A DNA stretch of 64,000 nt from Novosphingobium malaysiense (GTDB taxonomy: Bacteria; Pseudomonadota; Alphaproteobacteria; Sphingomonadales; Sphingomonadaceae). Where the stretch lies: NCBI RefSeq assembly GCF_000802225.1, contig NZ_JTDI01000007.1, positions 396,743-460,742 on the forward strand, written 5' to 3'. This document shows, in pieces, positions 51,480 to 60,242 of the stretch. Below the pieces are notes generated by a model. It did no database searches. It saw nothing but the letters and a program-made list of their open reading frames with translations, and was not told the origin of the DNA. Made by a program: the position numbers and the translations under genes. How positions within the stretch are numbered: position 1 is the first letter of the stretch; every line of letters begins with the position of its first letter.

Positions 51480-51875
51480 ATGGCAACACCCGGAAAACGG
51501 CGGACGGGGGACAAACACGCTTCTGCCCATCCCACCCGCCAGCCTTCGCGCTGGCTGCGCAATCTGGTCATCGTGGTCCTGCTCGGGGCGGCACTGGCGC
51601 TCGCGTGGTCGTGGAACGACATGCGCGAACGGGTTCTGGTCGGCTCGGCGTACGGCGCGCGTGTCGGATGCGTATGCCGGTATGTGTCGCATCGCTCGCT
51701 GGACAGCTGCGAAGGCGATCTCGCGGTCGCGGGCCTGGGACCGGTCGCGTCTGCGGTTTCGCTTTCGGATGACGACGAGACCAGGACGGTGACCGCCGGC
51801 CTGCCGCTGCTGGGACATCAGAGCGCCACGTTCGACGAAAAGGCTGGTTGCCAGCTCGAACCGTGGCAGGATTGA
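51480..51875 (+). CDS. Small membrane-anchored Cys-rich protein
   Basis: A 131-residue protein with a basic N-terminus, one membrane helix (about residues 27-45) and an extracytoplasmic domain with four Cys: GCVCRYVSHRSLDSCEGDL and KAGCQLEPW. A purine-rich segment precedes the ATG. It is transcribed back-to-back with the beta-lactamase-like lipoprotein, leaving 32 bp for both promoters, so joint regulation is likely. No family is recognised. Confidence 0.65.
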   Translation: MATPGKRRTGDKHASAHPTRQPSRWLRNLVIVVLLGAALALAWSWNDMRERVLVGSAYGARVGCVCRYVSHRSLDSCEGDLAVAGLGPVASAVSLSDDDETRTVTAGLPLLGHQSATFDEKAGCQLEPWQD

Positions 51876-51888
51876 ACGTCGCGCTAAG

Positions 51889-53289
51889 TCAGTCGCGCGC
51901 CGCTTCGCCTGCAACCGCCAGCACGGCTTGCCAGTGGCTGGCGACCGGATCGGCCGGATCGTAGATTTCCAGCCGCTCCTGCGGGGCGATGCCGGTTTCC
52001 TCGAACATGGTGCCGTCGGGCGCGGCGAAAACCTCGTTCGAAAGTTCGAGCAGCCAGCCGTTGGGCAGGGGCTTGGCCAGCGGCGTCGAGAATGAACCGC
52101 GCGTGGTGGTGCCGACCTGACGGACCTGCGGAAGCTGCCGGAATGCGAGCGTCGCCAGTTCGCCGCCGCTCACGGTCACGTCGCTGGTCATCAGGTAGAC
52201 CGGGCCGTCGAAGCGTGGACCGTCGGCCGGCTTTATCCAGTGCGGAAACGGCGCGAGGCCCGCGCGGGGCGCGCGGGTGGTGAAGCCGACATAGGGTTTT
52301 TCGGTGAAGCGGCCGGGCAGCGCCTTGGCCACCGCGTCCCAGCCGCCGCGGTTGTTGGACAGGTCGACGATGACGGCATCGAGCCCGCCGAATGCGGTGA
52401 AGGCCTCGTCCAGAGCGCTGTCGAGCGCGCCCAGTTCGGCCGCGGCCCATTCCGGAGAGGCGAAGTCCTCGCGGTCGGTGAAGCCGCCCATGACGAAGAC
52501 CTGCAGATAGCCGACGCGCCCGTCGATCACGCCCCAGATGATGCGGTCCTGCGCGACCTGATGGGCCGTATCGCCGAGGCCTGCCCGGGCCTGTGCCATG
52601 AGCTGGGTGAGCCACGCGCCTTCGCCCATGCCGCCGCGGATGCGCGGGAGCGTCTCGCCCTGACCGTCCTGGATGCGCCGCTTCTTGCCGTCGACCATGC
52701 CGATCAGCTTGGTGTGGCTGTCGGAAAGGCCGTCCATGAACGCCCCCAGCGCTGCCCAAAGCGCGGCGTCGTCCATGTCGGGGTGCATCCTGGCGCGCAG
52801 CTTTGCGGCGCGGGCGGCGAAGTCGGGCGGGCGGCGGTCGAAGAAGGCATAGTGCCGTTCGAAATGATCGAGGAAGGCATCGGCGACCACTTGCGGCTTG
52901 GCGTCCACGGGCGAGAGGCAGGCCGCGGGCAGGGAGTCGAGGCGATCGAAGACGACATTGGTATCGCCCGCGAGAAGCTGGAAGATGGCCGACTTCCCGC
53001 CGGGAAGCGTGCGGAAGTAGCGATAGTGGACCGAAGACATGTCGGTGAGCGGCCCATCTTCCTGCGGCGGGCGGTAGCAGGTGTCGCCGCTCTGGAAGCG
53101 GGTGACGCCGTCTTCATCGATATCGACGATCCAGCCGTAGCCGCGCGAGCGCCAGGTGCCGCGAACGGCGGGGTCGGTATGGCCGTCCCCGGTCACGATC
53201 GGCTGGAGCGGGCCGGCCTGTTCCCACGGCGTGGCAGCGGATGGCGTTTGCGCCGCAAGCGCGGCACCGGCAAGAAGACCAAGCAGCAT
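51889..53289 (-). CDS. Exported S41 family peptidase
   Basis: A 466-residue secreted protein: short signal peptide (MLLGLLAGAALAAQ), an N-terminal domain of about 170 residues with four Cys, and an S41 tail-specific protease-like domain. YLQVFVMGGF, VIVDLSNNRGGWDAVAKAL and MTSDVTVSGGELATLA give the substrate-binding strands and the likely catalytic Ser. No PDZ or typical GKG lysine motif is visible, so the catalytic details differ from CtpA. It follows mnmA on the same strand at 46 bp. Confidence 0.85.
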   Translation of the reverse strand: MLLGLLAGAALAAQTPSAATPWEQAGPLQPIVTGDGHTDPAVRGTWRSRGYGWIVDIDEDGVTRFQSGDTCYRPPQEDGPLTDMSSVHYRYFRTLPGGKSAIFQLLAGDTNVVFDRLDSLPAACLSPVDAKPQVVADAFLDHFERHYAFFDRRPPDFAARAAKLRARMHPDMDDAALWAALGAFMDGLSDSHTKLIGMVDGKKRRIQDGQGETLPRIRGGMGEGAWLTQLMAQARAGLGDTAHQVAQDRIIWGVIDGRVGYLQVFVMGGFTDREDFASPEWAAAELGALDSALDEAFTAFGGLDAVIVDLSNNRGGWDAVAKALPGRFTEKPYVGFTTRAPRAGLAPFPHWIKPADGPRFDGPVYLMTSDVTVSGGELATLAFRQLPQVRQVGTTTRGSFSTPLAKPLPNGWLLELSNEVFAAPDGTMFEETGIAPQERLEIYDPADPVASHWQAVLAVAGEAARD

Positions 53290-53335
53290 CGAAACTTCCC
53301 CCTGTAGCCCCGATCGGGCACGAAGTGCTTTGCGG

Positions 53336-54499
53336 TCAGGCGGTTATGGCGGGTTCGGTGGCTTCGATCCAGCCCCCGCCGATCACCCGCTCGCCGGCAT
53401 AGATCACCGCCGCCTGTCCCGGCGCCACGCCGTATTCGGGATTGGCGAAGCGGATGGTCGCTTCGGCATTGTCGCCGAAGGGGCCGTCGAGCGTGATCGG
53501 CACCGGCTTGGCGAGCGAGCGGACCTTGGCGGTGAGCGGGGTGCCCTCGGGCAGCGGGCCGATGCGGTTGGTCTCGGTGATCCGGGCGGACGCGGTGGCG
53601 AGCAGACGGCGCGGACCGACCACGACATGGCGGGCATCGGCATCGATGCGCACGACATAGAGCGGTTCGGGCTGGCCGCCGATCTCGAGGCCGCGGCGCT
53701 GGCCGACCGTGTAGTGGATCACGCCGCGATGGCTGCCGAGCACGTCGCCGGTCTCGGCATGGACGATCTCGCCGGGCGCTTCGCCCTCGGGGCGCACCGA
53801 GCGGACCACCTTGGCATAGTCGCCATCGGGCACGAAGCAGATGTCCTGGCTGTCGGGCTTGGCGGCCACGCGCAGGCCCGCCGCTTCGGCGAGGCGCCGG
53901 GTCTCGGTCTTGGGCAGACCGCCGAGCGGGAAGCGCAGGAAGTCGAGCTGTTCCTCGGTCGTGCCGTAGAGGAAGTAGCTCTGGTCGCGCGCCGGATCGG
54001 CGGCGCGGTGCAGTTCGGGTCCGGCCGGACCGATCACGCGCTGTACGTAGTGCCCGGTGGCGAGGCAGTCGGCGCCGAGTTCGCGGGCCATGGCCAGCAG
54101 GTCGGTGAACTTGGGTCCCATGTTGCAGCGGATGCAGGGGATCGGCGTGCGACCTGAAAGGTAGTCGTCGGCGAAACGCTCGACGACCTCTTCGCGAAAG
54201 CTGCTCTCGTGGTCGAAGACGTAGTGCGCGATGCCCAGACGGTCGGCGACGGCGCGCGCGTCGCGAATGTCGTCGCCGGCGCAGCAGGCGCCCTTGCGGC
54301 CGGTGGCGGCGCCATAGTCGTAGAGCTGCAGGGTCACGCCGATCACCTCGGCGCCACTCGCGGCCGCCAGCGCGGCAACGACGGAGCTGTCGACCCCGCC
54401 GGACATGGCAACGACGATGCGCCGCTCGTGTAGCGGCTCGGGCAGCTGCCAGACCTCGGCCGGAGCGAGGTCTGCAAGAAGGTCGGAGAGGGGGCTCAT
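53336..54499 (-). CDS. mnmA: tRNA-specific 2-thiouridylase MnmA
   Basis: A 387-residue PP-loop enzyme that thiolates U34 of tRNA Lys, Glu and Gln, acting on the same nucleotide as MnmEG. VVAMSGGVDSSVVAAL is the PP-loop; the catalytic Cys pair is in PCIRCNMGPKF and DSQDICFVPDGDY; CCAGDDIRDAR and VGQRRGLEIGGQPEPLYV are typical. I prefer the ATG at 54499 (MSPLSD); the ATG at 54511 adds four residues and is possible. It faces away from the sciP unit. Confidence 0.95.
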   Translation of the reverse strand: MSPLSDLLADLAPAEVWQLPEPLHERRIVVAMSGGVDSSVVAALAAASGAEVIGVTLQLYDYGAATGRKGACCAGDDIRDARAVADRLGIAHYVFDHESSFREEVVERFADDYLSGRTPIPCIRCNMGPKFTDLLAMARELGADCLATGHYVQRVIGPAGPELHRAADPARDQSYFLYGTTEEQLDFLRFPLGGLPKTETRRLAEAAGLRVAAKPDSQDICFVPDGDYAKVVRSVRPEGEAPGEIVHAETGDVLGSHRGVIHYTVGQRRGLEIGGQPEPLYVVRIDADARHVVVGPRRLLATASARITETNRIGPLPEGTPLTAKVRSLAKPVPITLDGPFGDNAEATIRFANPEYGVAPGQAAVIYAGERVIGGGWIEATEPAITA

Positions 54500-54649
54500 G
54501 TGCCGCCCCATACAGCGCCTCGGGCGATTTTCCTACCTTCGAAGCCTGCGCAGGGCGGCTGCGCGAACACCGAATTTCGTTAACGATGTTCAACGAAACG
54601 TAAGGCCGATCTTTACCGTCCTTTGACAATGCGCGGGTATATGGCAGGG

Positions 54650-54982
54650 ATGAACATCGCTCACGACCATAAAACCTGCGCATCGGGTCAGCCGCAGGGT
54701 CGCGCGGATGACGCGTTCGGGGGCTTTCAGTCCCCGCTCGACTGGCAGGACCTGCGTACACGGCTGTTTGCCGCCCATGAAGTGCGGACCCTCCTTGCAC
54801 CGGAAACAAAGCCCGTGAGGCTTCGGATTCGCGGGAGTTTCGACGACTGCGCGGCCTCCACGCTAACTACTTATGAAGGTTTATCAAAACCCGTTAACCC
54901 AACTGCTTCAGCCTATTGCAAGCCTGGTGAGGGCAATACTCCCCCTGTCGCCGGCAAAAGCAGCACCGGCGGACGAGGGTAA
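54650..54982 (+). CDS. Small conserved protein upstream of sciP
   Basis: About 110 residues without recognised domain, with DDAFGGFQSPLDWQDLRTRLFAAHEVR as the most gene-like part and a Pro/Gly/Ser-rich tail. Its stop ends 2 bp before the sciP ATG, so translation would be coupled. In-frame starts at 54629, 54641 or 54650 are all possible. I believe a similar ORF precedes DUF1153 genes in other sphingomonads, but this is from memory and not certain. GTTAAC half-sites occur at 54579 and 54893. Confidence 0.5.
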   Translation: MNIAHDHKTCASGQPQGRADDAFGGFQSPLDWQDLRTRLFAAHEVRTLLAPETKPVRLRIRGSFDDCAASTLTTYEGLSKPVNPTASAYCKPGEGNTPPVAGKSSTGGRG

Positions 54983-54984
54983 AG

Positions 54985-55284
54985 ATGATCGAGAACCAGA
55001 AAATCCGTCCCGCCCAGGTTATCGGGCCTCTCGGTGAACCGCTGACTCTGGAGTCATTGCCGCCGCCGAACACGACGCGTTGGGTCGTGCGCCGCAAGGC
55101 GGAAGTCGTTGCCGCGGTCAATGGCGGGCTGCTGACAATCGACGAAGTTTGTGAACGGTATTCGCTCACACTAGAGGAATTTGCGTCGTGGCAGCGTGCA
55201 GTCGACCGCTCGGGTATGCAGGGTCTGCGTGTGACCAGAATTCAACACTACCGCGATCTTTACGAGCGCCAGCAGAAATACTGA
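54985..55284 (+). CDS. sciP: CtrA inhibitor SciP (DUF1153 family)
   Basis: A 99-residue DUF1153 helix-turn-helix protein. LPPPNTTRWVVRRKAEVVAAVNGGLLTIDEVCERYSLTLEEF contains the conserved core in two pieces and RVTRIQHYRDLYERQ closes it. In Caulobacter SciP binds CtrA and blocks transcription of its targets. GAGGGTAAAG before the ATG is a good RBS. It forms a two-gene unit with the small ORF upstream and ends in a strong terminator. Confidence 0.93.
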   Translation: MIENQKIRPAQVIGPLGEPLTLESLPPPNTTRWVVRRKAEVVAAVNGGLLTIDEVCERYSLTLEEFASWQRAVDRSGMQGLRVTRIQHYRDLYERQQKY

Positions 55285-55586
55285 GTGCCATCTTCCTAGC
55301 GGAAACGACATGAAAAGCGGCGGTGAATATAGTTTCACCGCCGCTTTTTGCATATTTTGTGAAATAAACAGCGCATGCGAAGCCTGTTTTGGGCAATCAA
55401 GTCGTTCGTCGATGCCCGTCCACTCCAAGGCGAGCCTCCGTTGCCACTTACGGTATGCAGGTATATGGCGGCATCAACGATTTTCTGCCGCACGTGCAGA
55501 CCGTCTCGCCTGCGAACGGTCGGCCTTGCAGCAAGGGAAAGGTCGAGAGGGCCTTGTGGGGAGGCTTCGGCCGCTGCGGTGACTGG
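55285..55586. other. Intergenic region between sciP and the RND operon
   Basis: This 302-bp stretch holds the sciP terminator at its left and must hold the promoter of the RND pump operon at its right. Open frames extend the RND adaptor upstream of its likely start but encode Pro/Arg/Gly-rich, non-family sequence. A clear operator or regulator gene is not visible. Confidence 0.6.
55313..55349 (+). terminator. Terminator of sciP
   Basis: A perfect 15-bp stem with A4 on the left (55313-55327) and T4 on the right (55334-55348), loop TATAGT, followed by a fifth T. It is symmetrical, so it could also stop transcription on the minus strand. Confidence 0.92.
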
Positions 55587-56786
55587 ATGAACTACGAACC
55601 CAAGATTGAAGCCGAAGAGAGCGACATGGTCTCGGCCAACCAGAATCCGCTGGACGCGGATCTCGATCAGGAGCGCGCCTCCAAGCGCCGGATCTGGATC
55701 GTCGTCGGCCTTGCCGTGGCGGCGATGATCGGCATCTGGTTCCTCCTGCACCGGGGGGGAGACGAGGAAGTGACTGCCGATGCGGCAGGCCAGATACCCG
55801 TCGTTACCGCCATCGTCCCGGGCACCAAGACCATTGCCGGAGAGATCAACGCCACCGGCACGCTGGCGGCACGCCGGGCGATGCCGGTCGGTTCGGTCGG
55901 CGAGGGCGGCGAAGTGCGGTCGGTGCTCGTCGAGCCGGGGGACTGGGTGAAGGAGGGACAGGTCCTTGCCGTGGTCGACCGCTCGGTGCAGTCGCAGCAG
56001 GTCCAAAGCCAGGCCGCGCAGGTCAAGGTCGCCGAGGCGGATGCCCGTCTGGCGCAGTCCAATCTCGACCGCGCCCTGCAGCTCGTGGATCGCGGTTTCA
56101 TATCGAAAGCCGATGTCGACAGGCTGACCGCGACGCGTGATGCCGCGGTGGCGCGCGTGCAGGTGGCCAGGGCCACGCTGCGTCAGTTGCAGGCCCAGAC
56201 CGCGCGTCTCAACATCGTCGCGCCCGAAGCCGGCCTCGTGCTTACCCGCAATGTCGAGCCGGGGCAGGTCGTCGGCGGCGGCAGCGGGGTGCTGTTCCGC
56301 ATCGCCAAGGGCGGCGAGATGGAGCTGCTCGCCGAACTGAGCGAAGACGATCTCGCCGCCATCTCGGTCGGCGTGACCGCCGAAGTGACCCCGGTAGGTA
56401 CCGACAAGACCTTCACCGGGCAGGTCTGGCAGATCTCGCCCGTGATCGACCCCGATACCCGGCAGGGCACTGCCCGCATTGCGCTTGGATACGATCCGGC
56501 GCTGCGCCCGGGCGGTTTTGCCAGCGTGAAGATCAGCAGCGGCACGGTCGTGGCGCCGATGCTCCCCGAATCCGCGATCCAGAACGATACCAAGGGATCG
56601 TTCGTCTACACCGTCGACGACAAGGGCACGGTGCATCGCCAGCCGGTGGAGACCGGACTGGTCACGGCGAATGGCATTGCAGTGACATCGGGCCTGAGCG
56701 GGTCGGAGAAGATCGTGTTGCGCGCCGGCGGCTTCCTCAACGACGGCGACAAGGTCAAGACCAAGCTCGTCTCCGGCGACAAGTGA
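55587..56786 (+). CDS. RND efflux periplasmic adaptor subunit
   Basis: A 399-residue membrane fusion protein. A membrane anchor at about 35-55 is followed by the lipoyl/barrel-sandwich parts (GEVRSVLVEPGDWVKEGQVL and LNIVAPEAGLVLTRNVEPGQ), an alpha-hairpin between them (AEADARLAQSNLDRALQLV), and beta-barrel domains. I chose the ATG at 55587 (MNYEPK), common in sphingomonad adaptors; 55626 is a later alternative. It is followed at 7 bp by the permease. The partner channel may be the TolC at the left of the window. Confidence 0.93.
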   Translation: MNYEPKIEAEESDMVSANQNPLDADLDQERASKRRIWIVVGLAVAAMIGIWFLLHRGGDEEVTADAAGQIPVVTAIVPGTKTIAGEINATGTLAARRAMPVGSVGEGGEVRSVLVEPGDWVKEGQVLAVVDRSVQSQQVQSQAAQVKVAEADARLAQSNLDRALQLVDRGFISKADVDRLTATRDAAVARVQVARATLRQLQAQTARLNIVAPEAGLVLTRNVEPGQVVGGGSGVLFRIAKGGEMELLAELSEDDLAAISVGVTAEVTPVGTDKTFTGQVWQISPVIDPDTRQGTARIALGYDPALRPGGFASVKISSGTVVAPMLPESAIQNDTKGSFVYTVDDKGTVHRQPVETGLVTANGIAVTSGLSGSEKIVLRAGGFLNDGDKVKTKLVSGDK

Positions 56787-56793
56787 GGCGCGC

Positions 56794-59700
56794 ATGAGCC
56801 TGCGCAATATCTCCGCATGGTCGATCCGCAACCCGATCATCCCGATCGTGTTCTTCATCGGCGTGGTGATCGCCGGCCTCGTCTCGTTCGGCCGGATGGA
56901 CGTCAACAACATGCCGGATATCGAATTTCCCGGCGTGATCGTGCGCGTATCGCAGCCCGGTGCGGCGCCGACCGAGATCGAGACGCAGGTCACCCAGAAG
57001 ATCGAGAGCGCGGCCCGGTCGGTCCCCGGGGTCGAGGAAATCCAGTCGACCGCGTCCGAAGGCAGTTCCACCACACTGGTGTTCTTCTCGGTCGGCACCA
57101 ATCCAGATGTCGCGACCAACCAGGTCAAGAACGCGGTCGACCAGATCCGCAGCGACCTGCCCGACGGCATTCTCGAGCCGCAGGTGACGAAGATCGAAGG
57201 CGGCGGTGATGCGCTGGCCTACTTCGCAGTCAGCGCGGACGACATGACGATGGAGCAGCTCAGCTGGTTCATCGACGACACCATCGCCAAGTCCCTGCTC
57301 TCGGTCGAAGGCCTTGCCGAGGTTAACCGAAACGGCGGCGTCGACCGCGAGATCCGCGTCGTCGTCGATCCCGATCGCATGCAGGCGCTCGGCGTCACGG
57401 CCCGCGACGTCAACGTTGCGCTGCGCCAGATCAACACCGATGCCGCCGGCGGCCAGGCGGAAATCGCCGGGTCGCGCCAGTCCGTACGCGTCCTGGGCAA
57501 TGCCGAGAACGCCTACGACCTCTCGCAGACGCGCATCAACCTGGGCGGTGGCCGGCAGATCAAGCTGTCCGACATTGCCCGGGTCTACGACGGCTATTCC
57601 GAGCAGACCCGGATCGCCAAGCTGAACGGGCGCGAGGTCGTCACCTTCAGCTTCCGCCGTGCACTCGGGGCCTCCGACGTCACCGTCTACGATGCGGCGA
57701 TGGATAAGCTGAACCGGATCGAGAAGGACAATCCGAACATCCACATCACGCGGCTGTTCGCTCCGGTCGATTACACCAAGGAACAGTACAGCACCTCGAT
57801 GGAAGCGCTGGTGGAAGGCGCGGTGCTGGCGATCGTGATCGTCTACCTGTTCCTGCGCGACTGGCGGGCCACGTTCATTTCGGCCATCGCGATCCCGCTG
57901 TCGGCCATCCCGACCTTCTGGTTCATGGACCTGCTCGGCTTCACGCTGAACTTCCTGTCGCTGCTTGCGCTCAGCCTCGTGGCGGGTGTGCTCGTCGACG
58001 ATGCCATCGTCGAGATCGAGAACATCGTCAGACACATGCGCATGGGCAAGAGCGCCTACCAGGCCTCGATCGACGCTGCCGACGAGATCGGCCTGGCAGT
58101 CGTCGCGACGACCTTCTCGATCGTCGCGGTGTTCCTGCCGGTCGGCCTGATGCCCGGCATTCCCGGCCAGTTCTTCAAGGCATTCGGCCTCACCGTCGTC
58201 GCGGCGGTCCTGATGAGCCTTGCCGTCGCGCGTCTCATCACCCCGATGGTGGCCGCATACTTCCTCAAGGCCCACGGCCACGCCGAACATGGCGGCGGCA
58301 AGGCCATGGACATCTACATGAAGGTCCTGGCCTGGACGCTCGACAGCAGCGAGGCGCACCGGCGCAAGGCCGCTCTGGAAAAGGCCCCGGCGCGCTGGTG
58401 GTACTACTTCGCGGCGACCTTGCTGATCGTGGCTATCCTTGCGGTCGGCATGGCCATCGCCAGCGGCATATTCATGGTCATTCAGAAGGGTCTCGAGGCT
58501 CTCGGCCTGGAAAGCGCCGCCTTTGTCCTTGCGGCGGCGATTGCTCCGGTGGGCATCCCGCTCGCCATATACCTGCTGGGCAGGGCCTTGCGGGCCATTG
58601 CCGGCGCGTTCGGGATGTTCGGCACCTGGTATCGCTACTTTTCCGACCGCATCGCCGCGCGGATGCACGACCACCGCTTCTATGCCTTCTGTGCCGGCAT
58701 CTATGCCCTGGTGCTGACGTTCGCCTTGCTGGCCGGCCTGCCACAGCAGTTCCAGCCCAACGCCAACGACGATTTCAGCCAGGTCAACATCGAGATGGTC
58801 CCCGGCACGACGCTCGAGCAGACCGTGGCGGTATCCGACAAGGCCACGCATCTGCTCGAGTCACAGCCCGAGGTGCGCCAGGTGCTCGAGGCCAGCCGCG
58901 AAGGCAAGGCCACCCTGTACGTCTCCCTCAAGCCGGCCGACGAGCGCGGGATCACCAGCGTCGAGTTCGAGCGGCGGCTTGCCCCGCAACTCCAGAAGAT
59001 CGCCGATGCCCGTGTCAGCTTCGCATCGCAATCGGGCGGTTTCGGAAGCGGTCGCGACATTTCGGTCATGCTTTCCGGCAGCGACAGCGAACTGCTCAAC
59101 AGCACCGCGCAGACGCTGGTCGAGCAGATGCGCACGATCCCGGGCATCGTCGCGCCGCGCATTGCCGCCGACCTGCAGCAGCCCGAGCTCGTCATCGTGC
59201 CGCGCCTCGATCTCGCCGCGCAACTCGGCGTGACCACCGCCGCGCTCAGCCAGACGATCCGTATCGCGACGCTGGGCGAAATCGACCAGAACGCGGCCAA
59301 GTTCTCGCTCAGCGATCGCCAGGTGCCGATCCGGGTCATGCTCGGCCGGTCCTCGCGCCGTGATTTCTCGACCATCGAGAACCTTGCCGTGCCCACCGCC
59401 AACGGCGGCTCGGTGCCGCTCAAGCGCGTGGCCGAGATCCGTTTCGGCGCCGGCCCGACGCAGATCCAGCGCTACAATCAGGCACGCCGCATCTTCGTGG
59501 GCGCCGACCTGGGCGAAGGGCAGGTCAAGGGCCCGATCATGGAGCAGATCCAGAACCTGCCGATCATGCAGAACCTGCCGACGGGCGTCTCCAACGCTCC
59601 GGTCGGCGAGGACAAGTGGCAGGGCGAGATGATTGCCAGCTTCGCCGTCGCGGTGGTCAGCGGCATCTTCCTGGTCTTCGCCGTGCTGGTGCTACTCTAC

Positions 59701-60228
59701 AAGCGCTTCGTTTCGCCGCTCGTGAACATGGCTTCCCTGCTATTGGCGCCGCTGGGGGGGCTGCTGGCCCTGACCATCGTCGGTCAGCCGGTGTCGATGC
59801 CGGTCTATATCGGCATTCTCATGCTGCTCGGCATCGTCGCCAAGAACTCGATCCTGCTGATCGACTTCGCCATCGAGGAGATGGGCAAGGGCGTGGACAA
59901 GACGCATGCCATCATCGACGCGGGACACAAGCGTGCCCAGCCGATCGTGATGACCACCGTGGCGATGACCGCAGGCATGGTGCCTACCGCGATCTCGATT
60001 TCGGGCGACGCCGCCTGGCGCGCACCGATGGGCATCACGGTGATCGGCGGGCTGCTGCTTTCCACGCTGTTGACGCTGGTCATCGTTCCTGCAGCCTTTA
60101 GCCTTGCCGATGGTTTCGAAAAGCGGATCGGTCCGCGCCTGCGCAAGGCGCTGCTGACCTTCGAACCTCACCACGCTGAGGAAGCGCATCGCGGCGAACA
60201 CGGCGACGGCGCGCTTCCGGCGGAATAG
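56794..60228 (+). CDS. RND efflux permease, long form
   Basis: A 1144-residue inner-membrane RND transporter of the AcrB/MexF superfamily. N-terminal SIRNPIIPIVFFIGVVIAGL, LVAGVLVDDAIVEIENIVR with the proton-relay Asp pair in TM4, and GIVAKNSILLIDFAIEEM in TM10 are clear. It is about 100 residues longer than usual: between TM6 and the second periplasmic loop, residues ~517-623 form an insertion with two extra hydrophobic segments (near YYFAATLLIVAILAVG and AAAIAPVGIPLAIYLL). Substrate is unknown; the last 15 residues are acidic and His-rich. Confidence 0.94.
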   Translation: MSLRNISAWSIRNPIIPIVFFIGVVIAGLVSFGRMDVNNMPDIEFPGVIVRVSQPGAAPTEIETQVTQKIESAARSVPGVEEIQSTASEGSSTTLVFFSVGTNPDVATNQVKNAVDQIRSDLPDGILEPQVTKIEGGGDALAYFAVSADDMTMEQLSWFIDDTIAKSLLSVEGLAEVNRNGGVDREIRVVVDPDRMQALGVTARDVNVALRQINTDAAGGQAEIAGSRQSVRVLGNAENAYDLSQTRINLGGGRQIKLSDIARVYDGYSEQTRIAKLNGREVVTFSFRRALGASDVTVYDAAMDKLNRIEKDNPNIHITRLFAPVDYTKEQYSTSMEALVEGAVLAIVIVYLFLRDWRATFISAIAIPLSAIPTFWFMDLLGFTLNFLSLLALSLVAGVLVDDAIVEIENIVRHMRMGKSAYQASIDAADEIGLAVVATTFSIVAVFLPVGLMPGIPGQFFKAFGLTVVAAVLMSLAVARLITPMVAAYFLKAHGHAEHGGGKAMDIYMKVLAWTLDSSEAHRRKAALEKAPARWWYYFAATLLIVAILAVGMAIASGIFMVIQKGLEALGLESAAFVLAAAIAPVGIPLAIYLLGRALRAIAGAFGMFGTWYRYFSDRIAARMHDHRFYAFCAGIYALVLTFALLAGLPQQFQPNANDDFSQVNIEMVPGTTLEQTVAVSDKATHLLESQPEVRQVLEASREGKATLYVSLKPADERGITSVEFERRLAPQLQKIADARVSFASQSGGFGSGRDISVMLSGSDSELLNSTAQTLVEQMRTIPGIVAPRIAADLQQPELVIVPRLDLAAQLGVTTAALSQTIRIATLGEIDQNAAKFSLSDRQVPIRVMLGRSSRRDFSTIENLAVPTANGGSVPLKRVAEIRFGAGPTQIQRYNQARRIFVGADLGEGQVKGPIMEQIQNLPIMQNLPTGVSNAPVGEDKWQGEMIASFAVAVVSGIFLVFAVLVLLYKRFVSPLVNMASLLLAPLGGLLALTIVGQPVSMPVYIGILMLLGIVAKNSILLIDFAIEEMGKGVDKTHAIIDAGHKRAQPIVMTTVAMTAGMVPTAISISGDAAWRAPMGITVIGGLLLSTLLTLVIVPAAFSLADGFEKRIGPRLRKALLTFEPHHAEEAHRGEHGDGALPAE

Positions 60229-60242
60229 ACGGAAGGAAGTCA

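Noticed and set aside
55389..55586. N-terminal extension of the RND adaptor from an upstream GTG-type start
   Set aside because: The extra 66 residues have no adaptor features and would sit before the membrane anchor; MNYEPK is a typical start.
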